NCBI GenBank assembly: GCA_018694295.1
Contig: JABHNK010000055.1
Location: forward strand, 1 to 64,000
From: Waddliaceae bacterium
GTDB taxonomy: Bacteria > Chlamydiota > Chlamydiia > Chlamydiales > JABHNK01
DNA: 64,000 nt
Direction of reading: 5' to 3'
Shown piece by piece: positions 60,322 through 64,000 of this stretch. Position numbers and translations under genes: made by a program. Numbering within the stretch: the stretch's first letter is position 1; each line of letters begins with the position of its first letter. The notes beneath the pieces were generated by a model. The model saw nothing but the letters and a program-made list of their open reading frames with translations. It made no database searches and was not told the origin of the DNA.

Positions 60322-60323
60322 CT

Positions 60324-61313
60324 TTACTTCTCTTTTTTTATGGACTTAACAAATTTCGGCTCCAGGATTTCGTCAAAATCAGGATAGGAAGATAACTGCC
60401 CTCTTTCAAAATAGAATTTCGTTATAATCTTTCCTGAACCATATAGTGAATCTATCTCATCTGTCTTTGTAAAAGCCTTAATATTATCATCAATATCTAG
60501 CATTTTTATGCCATCAATGCCTTCTTCCATTTCTTCTTTGCTCATCCCCATATAATCAGTCATTATCTGCACGTCTTCGTAATGACTATTTTCAAGGTAT
60601 TCCAATGTTTCTAATAGTGCTTTCACTATGGCACGGATATCATCAGGTCTTTCATTGATGATTTCTGTGCTAAACGACAAGACATCTGTTATAATTCCTG
60701 GGACATCTCCTGCGATACCTAATATTTTATAGCCTTTTTTCAATGCCGCCGATTTCGTTGGCTCCCATGTATGCCCTGCGTATATTATCCCATCTTCTAA
60801 AGCTTCTAAAACTTTATGTGCTGGGATGTCTTCAAACTGCACTTCGCTTTCTTCTATCCCTGCTTTTTTTAAAGAAGCCAAAACAAACAAATGTGAGAAG
60901 CTATTAACTCCTTCTATGCCGATTTTTTTTCCTTTCAAGTCTGCCAAAGAATTAAGTTCAGGGTTTCCAATGATAACATCTCCTGTATCAGAATAATCTA
61001 ACGCACAAACGACCTTCGTTTCAATGCCTTCCAAGTTATACAATATTGTATCGCTATAAACGCCGAAAATTCCATCGGTTTCGCCATTAATATAATTTTC
61101 TTGTGATTCCGAATATTCTTTAATAAATATCAACTCAACATCGACATTATTTTTTTCGAAGAACCCTTTTTCTTTTGCGATAACAGCGTGTGCATCTCCT
61201 GCCCATTCACTTATTGCTATCTTTATAGGTTTTTTCTCTACTGCGTCCTTTGATAAGCATCCTGAAATGACGAGAACGCATAATAAAGTTGCTACTCCTA
61301 ATATTTTCCTCAT
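60324..61313 (-). CDS. periplasmic-binding lipoprotein (NMT1/SsuA-like), no transporter nearby
   Basis: A lipoprotein signal with lipobox ISGC (Cys at about residue 19) is followed by a two-lobed binding-protein fold of the NMT1/THI5 or SsuA/TauA type: IKIAISEWAGDAHAVIAKEK, GFFEKNNVDVELIF, LKGKKIGIEGVNSFSHLFVL and YAGHTWEPTKSAALKKG. This family binds sulfonates, thiamine precursors or related small organics. No permease or ATPase gene is adjacent. The sensor gene follows at 2 bp, so it probably presents ligand to the sensor. It is divergent from the receiver gene at 61426. Confidence 0.9.
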   Translation of the reverse strand: MRKILGVATLLCVLVISGCLSKDAVEKKPIKIAISEWAGDAHAVIAKEKGFFEKNNVDVELIFIKEYSESQENYINGETDGIFGVYSDTILYNLEGIETKVVCALDYSDTGDVIIGNPELNSLADLKGKKIGIEGVNSFSHLFVLASLKKAGIEESEVQFEDIPAHKVLEALEDGIIYAGHTWEPTKSAALKKGYKILGIAGDVPGIITDVLSFSTEIINERPDDIRAIVKALLETLEYLENSHYEDVQIMTDYMGMSKEEMEEGIDGIKMLDIDDNIKAFTKTDEIDSLYGSGKIITKFYFERGQLSSYPDFDEILEPKFVKSIKKEK

Positions 61314-61425
61314 AACGGCCTTCCTTATAAAAAAATGTCTATTATTGTTTTTATATACTCTTGTAAAAAAATCGGCAATAAGAATAACTTATTAATAACA
61401 TAACAACCCATTATAGAGAGTCTCG

Positions 61426-61797
61426 ATGCCCACAAAAAAAACAATAGTATTAGCTGACGATGAGCAGGGAGTTTTAGACGTAGTACAATTCCGTCTTACG
61501 AAAAAGGGATATAATGTCATCGTTGCTCACGATGGTGAAGAGGCGCTCGCTAGCGTTAAGAAGAGCTCTCCTGACCTTGTCATCCTCGACGTCAACATGC
61601 CACCGCCCAATGGTTTACAGGTATGTCGCCAGCTTAAAGACGACGCCAAGTACAAAAACATCCCTGTAGTATTATTGACGGCGGGAGACACCGACAGCGA
61701 CAAATTCTGGGGTGCAGAGTCCGGCGCTGATGCTTATCTTACTAAGCCTTACAACGCCGAAGAGCTTTTGGCGCTCATCAAGAAGCTTACGACGTAA
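61426..61797 (+). CDS. single-domain response regulator, paralogue 1 (123 aa)
   Basis: A receiver with ADDEQGVLDV, phospho-Asp in LVILDVNMPPPNGLQVC and Lys in YLTKPYNAEE. The NMPPPNG loop is unusual (commonly MPxMxG) and shared with the second regulator. No output domain, so it is a CheY- or Spo0F-like intermediate. It is divergent from the binding-protein gene, with about 112 bp of AT-rich promoter sequence between. The stop TAA runs into a repeat B fragment (ACTGACCTTGCGCGC). Confidence 0.95.
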   Translation: MPTKKTIVLADDEQGVLDVVQFRLTKKGYNVIVAHDGEEALASVKKSSPDLVILDVNMPPPNGLQVCRQLKDDAKYKNIPVVLLTAGDTDSDKFWGAESGADAYLTKPYNAEELLALIKKLTT

Positions 61798-61880
61798 CTG
61801 ACCTTGCGCGCTACTGGATTTTTGCTAGAGATACATATATAACAGATAATTATAGCGTAAGGCGTATAGAATAGCAGAAT

Positions 61881-62066
61881 TTCGGAATAGGATTTTCTAC
61901 CACGGAGGCACGGAGGACACGGAGAAAAAAAGTTTAAAGAAAAAAATGGCTAGGGGTTTCACCCCTAGAACCCCAATGATTTTCTTATGTCTTTCGGGGG
62001 TTTGGTGGAGAATCCCCCAACCAGTTCTATTTCTCCGTGTTCTCCGTGCCTCCGTGGTAGAAATTG
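61881..62066. repeat. Repeat family A, copy 4 (left of the second response regulator)
   Basis: Terminal repeats ACCACGGAGGCACGGAGGAC and its complement TCTCCGTGCCTCCGTGGT enclose CTAGGGGTTTCACCCCTAG and GGGGGTTTGGTGGAGAATCC. The motif CACAGAG has become CACGGAG in both ends, so the ends have changed together. The rest of the 364-bp gap (61798-62161) holds repeat B fragments at 61796-61815 and 62126-62143 and TATAGCG heptamers. Confidence 0.9.
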
Positions 62067-62161
62067 AGGCTCAGTATTCAGAGCTTTATTAAATAGTGAA
62101 CTATAAATAATGACTGGGGTTACCGCGTAACATCAGGACGTAATTCAAAACAGGAGCTTTC

Positions 62162-62533
62162 ATGTCTAAAAAAAAGACGATAATATTAGCCGACGATGAA
62201 CAAGACCTGTTGGACATGGGCAAACTGCGCCTAACGAAAGAAGGCTACGATGTCATCGTCGCTCACGACGGTGAAGAGGCTTTTGAAAACATTAAGAAAT
62301 CCACTCCCGACCTTATCATCCTAGACATCAACATGCCACCGCCTAATGGCTTTCATTTATGCCGTATGCTTAAGGACGACGCCAAGTACAAAAGAATTCC
62401 GATAATATTATTGACCTCGCGCGCTGCCGAAAGCGACGAGTTCTGGGGGATAGAGTCCGGTGCCGACGCTTATCTTACTAAGCCTTACAAAGCCGAAGAT
62501 CTTATAGCTCTCGTTAAAAAGCTTTCCGAGTAA
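62162..62533 (+). CDS. single-domain response regulator, paralogue 2 (123 aa)
   Basis: A receiver with ADDEQDLLDM, phospho-Asp in LIILDINMPPPNGFHLC and Lys in YLTKPYKAED. Same length as paralogue 1 and alike across the protein, including VIVAHDGEEA and LKDDAKYK, so it is a recent duplicate. GGAG precedes the ATG. It is bracketed by inverted copies of repeat A (61881-62066 and 62590-62783). Either paralogue may accept phosphate from the Hpt protein or the kinase at 62904. Confidence 0.95.
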   Translation: MSKKKTIILADDEQDLLDMGKLRLTKEGYDVIVAHDGEEAFENIKKSTPDLIILDINMPPPNGFHLCRMLKDDAKYKRIPIILLTSRAAESDEFWGIESGADAYLTKPYKAEDLIALVKKLSE

Positions 62534-62586
62534 TATCTATTATAGCGTATAGGAATAGCGTATAGCGTATAGCGTATAGAAAAACC
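62533..62586. repeat. Heptamer tandem repeats TATAGCG (family C)
   Basis: TATAGCG TATAGGAA TAGCG TATAGCG TATAGCG TATAG begins within a few bases of the stop codon of the response regulator and ends where repeat A copy 5 starts. Confidence 0.88.
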
Positions 62587-62589
62587 TAT

Positions 62590-62783
62590 CGGAAATGAAT
62601 AGGACTTTCTACCACAGAGGCACGGAGGACACAGAGAAAGAAAACAATCTGGCTGGGTGATACTCCCCCAGACCCCCAAACCCCAAAAAGAAAATTCTCG
62701 GGGTTCTAGGGGTGAAACCCCTAGCCCGCCCCATTTCTCTCTGTGTTCTCTGTGGCTCTGTGGTGAAAAATCCTATTCCGAAA
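62590..62783. repeat. Repeat family A, copy 5 (right of the second response regulator, inverted)
   Basis: Its reverse complement aligns with copy 4: CTAGGGGTTTCACCCCTAG, GAACCCC and GGGGTTTGGGGGTCTGG in the same order. The left end reads CCACAGAGGCACGGAGGACA and the right end CTCTGTGTTCTCTGTGGCTC. A last fragment (TCTACCACGGAGCC) lies at 62868-62881. The 370-bp gap to the next gene holds nothing else that I recognise. Confidence 0.9.
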
Positions 62784-62884
62784 TTCTTCTATCAGTTATT
62801 TATGAGCTCTATGGTAGAATCAATTGTTACCCCAAAATGGCATGTTTTGGACCACTCCGGATTTCTCTACCACGGAGCCTTTAC

Positions 62885-62920
62885 ATTGATCAATGCTCAA
62901 TGATCATTGTTCAATGAAAA
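62885..62920. repeat. Degenerate TTCAATG heptamers over a gene end (family C)
   Basis: CATTGAT CAATGCT CAATGAT CATTGTT CAATGAA: five units of seven. The TGA stop of the minus-strand kinase (62904-62906) and its last residues IEQ are made by these units. Confidence 0.85.
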
Positions 62921-64000
62921 GCGGTATTTCGAAGGAGAATGTCGAGCCTTCGCCGACTTTACTTTCTATCGAAACTTTACCGCCGTGGGCTTCTACCATT
63001 TTTTTAACGATAGCTAATCCTAGTCCTGCTCCAGCCTCATTATTTGTCGCTTTAACTGTCGTCTTATTAAAATATCCGAAGAGTCCGCCTTGTTCATCTT
63101 CTGGTATCCCCTGTCCTTGGTCGATAACGGCTATTTGCATTTTTTCGCCGATTTTCTTTGCTTCTATTGTTATCGTTGTATTCTTCGTAGAGAATTTTAT
63201 TGCGTTGGTAACTAGGTTATTTATCACTTGGCTGATGGCGTCTGTGTCGAGTTTAGCATTTTTCAGCTGGCTATCGAGTTTTAGTTCTATAGCGATATCT
63301 TTCTTCTTCGCGATAAGGTTGTTATATTCTTGAAGATTTCCTAGGTACTCTTTAATATCGACGTCTTTTTTATCGAGCGTTATCGTCCCTGCCTCTATAG
63401 CGCTGATGTCTAGGAGGTTGTTAACCATTGTAAGCATTCTTTTGCTGACTTCGAACATCTTAACGAAGATATCGCGCTGCTCTTCTGTCACATCACCGAC
63501 GATGCCGTCGAGGAAACACTCGAGGTATCCTTGCACTACAGCGAGGGGATTTCTTAAATCGTGAGCTGTTATCCCCAGGAATTTATTCTTCAGGTCATTG
63601 GCTTCTAGTTCGCTCTGATACAGCATACTTTTTTCCACCACCATCGAGAACTGCTTAGCAAAGCGCATGAATATTTCAACGTGAGCATCACGATATGTTC
63701 CTGGTTTCGTACTCGAGAAGAAGAGAAAGCCCACGGGTTTGCCCAAAGCTACAAGAGGGCATGTCAAGCTCGACATTATTCCTTCTTCAATGATAAGTTG
63801 TGTCGATTCAGAGCCGGGATGTTCTTTTGTATACTCTTCAAGGTTATTAATAATTCTTGGTACTTTGCTGTCGAGGAGCTTTTCTAGCGTACTGCCTTCA
63901 AGTGGTGCTTCGTATCCTTTGTTGAGTTTGATTTCATCATAATTACTATTGGCCCACATGGCTCGTACAATTTTCATGTCGTCGACAAGAGCAAAACACA
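62904..64000 (-). CDS. GAF histidine kinase, 5' end beyond the window
   Basis: The open frame continues past the window edge upstream of the first visible ATG (63977); residues CFALVDD before it look like the start strand of the GAF domain, so the gene is partial. The visible part has the GAF remainder (to about residue 125 from 63977), H box FLGITAHDLRNPLAVVQGYL and ATPase boxes NNLVTNAIKFSTKN, VIDQGQGIPEDEQ and GAGLGLAIVKKMVEAHGG. No membrane segment in the visible part. Its C terminus FIEQ is coded by heptamer repeats. Near two free receivers, which are candidate partners. Confidence 0.93.
   Translation of the reverse strand, partial: CFALVDDMKIVRAMWANSNYDEIKLNKGYEAPLEGSTLEKLLDSKVPRIINNLEEYTKEHPGSESTQLIIEEGIMSSLTCPLVALGKPVGFLFFSSTKPGTYRDAHVEIFMRFAKQFSMVVEKSMLYQSELEANDLKNKFLGITAHDLRNPLAVVQGYLECFLDGIVGDVTEEQRDIFVKMFEVSKRMLTMVNNLLDISAIEAGTITLDKKDVDIKEYLGNLQEYNNLIAKKKDIAIELKLDSQLKNAKLDTDAISQVINNLVTNAIKFSTKNTTITIEAKKIGEKMQIAVIDQGQGIPEDEQGGLFGYFNKTTVKATNNEAGAGLGLAIVKKMVEAHGGKVSIESKVGEGSTFSFEIPLFIEQ

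Noticed and set aside
61314-61425. Sigma-54 promoter between the binding-protein and receiver genes
   Set aside because: I looked for TGGCAC-N5-TTGC on both strands and saw no convincing match; the region is merely AT-rich.

Overview
The window reads as a piece of a chromosome from a member of the Chlamydiota, probably an environmental, anaerobe-associated lineage rather than an animal pathogen. The evidence is gene order, recalled from memory of Chlamydia trachomatis. There is an rluD ... kdsA - lptC/lptA-like - lptB block (compare CT658, CT655-CT653), rplU-rpmA-obg (CT420-CT418), rho-coaE-polA-S49 protease ... pgsA (CT491-CT494, CT496), a Tsp-type S41 protease (CT441) and the two-component pair ctcB-ctcC (CT467-CT468). 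Against that familiar backbone sit genes unusual for the phylum: a complete two-iron superoxide reductase (an anaerobe trait), a Maf-type motility-accessory glycosyltransferase, a Panacea toxin-antitoxin pair, a kinase strikingly like eukaryotic protein kinase A, and a 25-kb signalling and surface-structure locus.

Layout. 1-31 kb is mainly housekeeping: small unknown proteins, rluD, dtd, a KH-domain protein, tRNA-Arg, dapB, yihY, the LPS block, ribosomal proteins, obg, rho-coaE-polA-protease, mscS, pgsA, an NAD-salvage-like pair, a toxin-antitoxin pair, tRNA-Phe, tsp, the PKA-like kinase, scpAB and ctcBC. 31-34.3 kb is a three-gene cassette (superoxide reductase, Maf, coiled-coil protein) lying between two inverted copies of a 0.3-kb repeat. 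34.3-36 kb holds two nuclease-fold proteins and hpf. 36-61.3 kb is one long run of 20 minus-strand genes with almost no gaps. 61.3-64 kb holds two paralogous single-domain response regulators and the start of another histidine kinase, which runs off the window.

The long minus-strand run appears to work as one device. A lipoprotein binding protein and a kinase-less dCache sensor come first, followed by a receiver and a PAS histidine kinase. Then come cheR(TPR)-cheW-cheW-mcp-cheA(REC)-cheB(REC) and three further sensor or kinase genes. Twelve bases further on begins a five-gene secreted and outer-membrane module whose organisation suggests a chaperone-usher-like surface fibre (large N-Ig/barrel/C-prealbumin protein, Ig-like chaperone, three small beta-rich exported proteins). 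The run ends with a CHASE hybrid kinase lacking its H-box histidine and a separate Hpt protein. I infer a chemosensory pathway that controls a surface appendage rather than, or as well as, flagella. No flagellar structural gene is in the window.

Non-coding sequence is dominated by three repeat families: (A) 0.1-0.35-kb inverted-repeat elements ending in CACAGAG motifs, (B) a roughly 45-bp palindrome that often supplies the stop codon of the adjacent gene, and (C) short tandem heptamers, also placed at gene 3' ends. No transposase, CRISPR array, rRNA or phage gene was seen. All functional calls are from reading motifs by eye; no database search was run.
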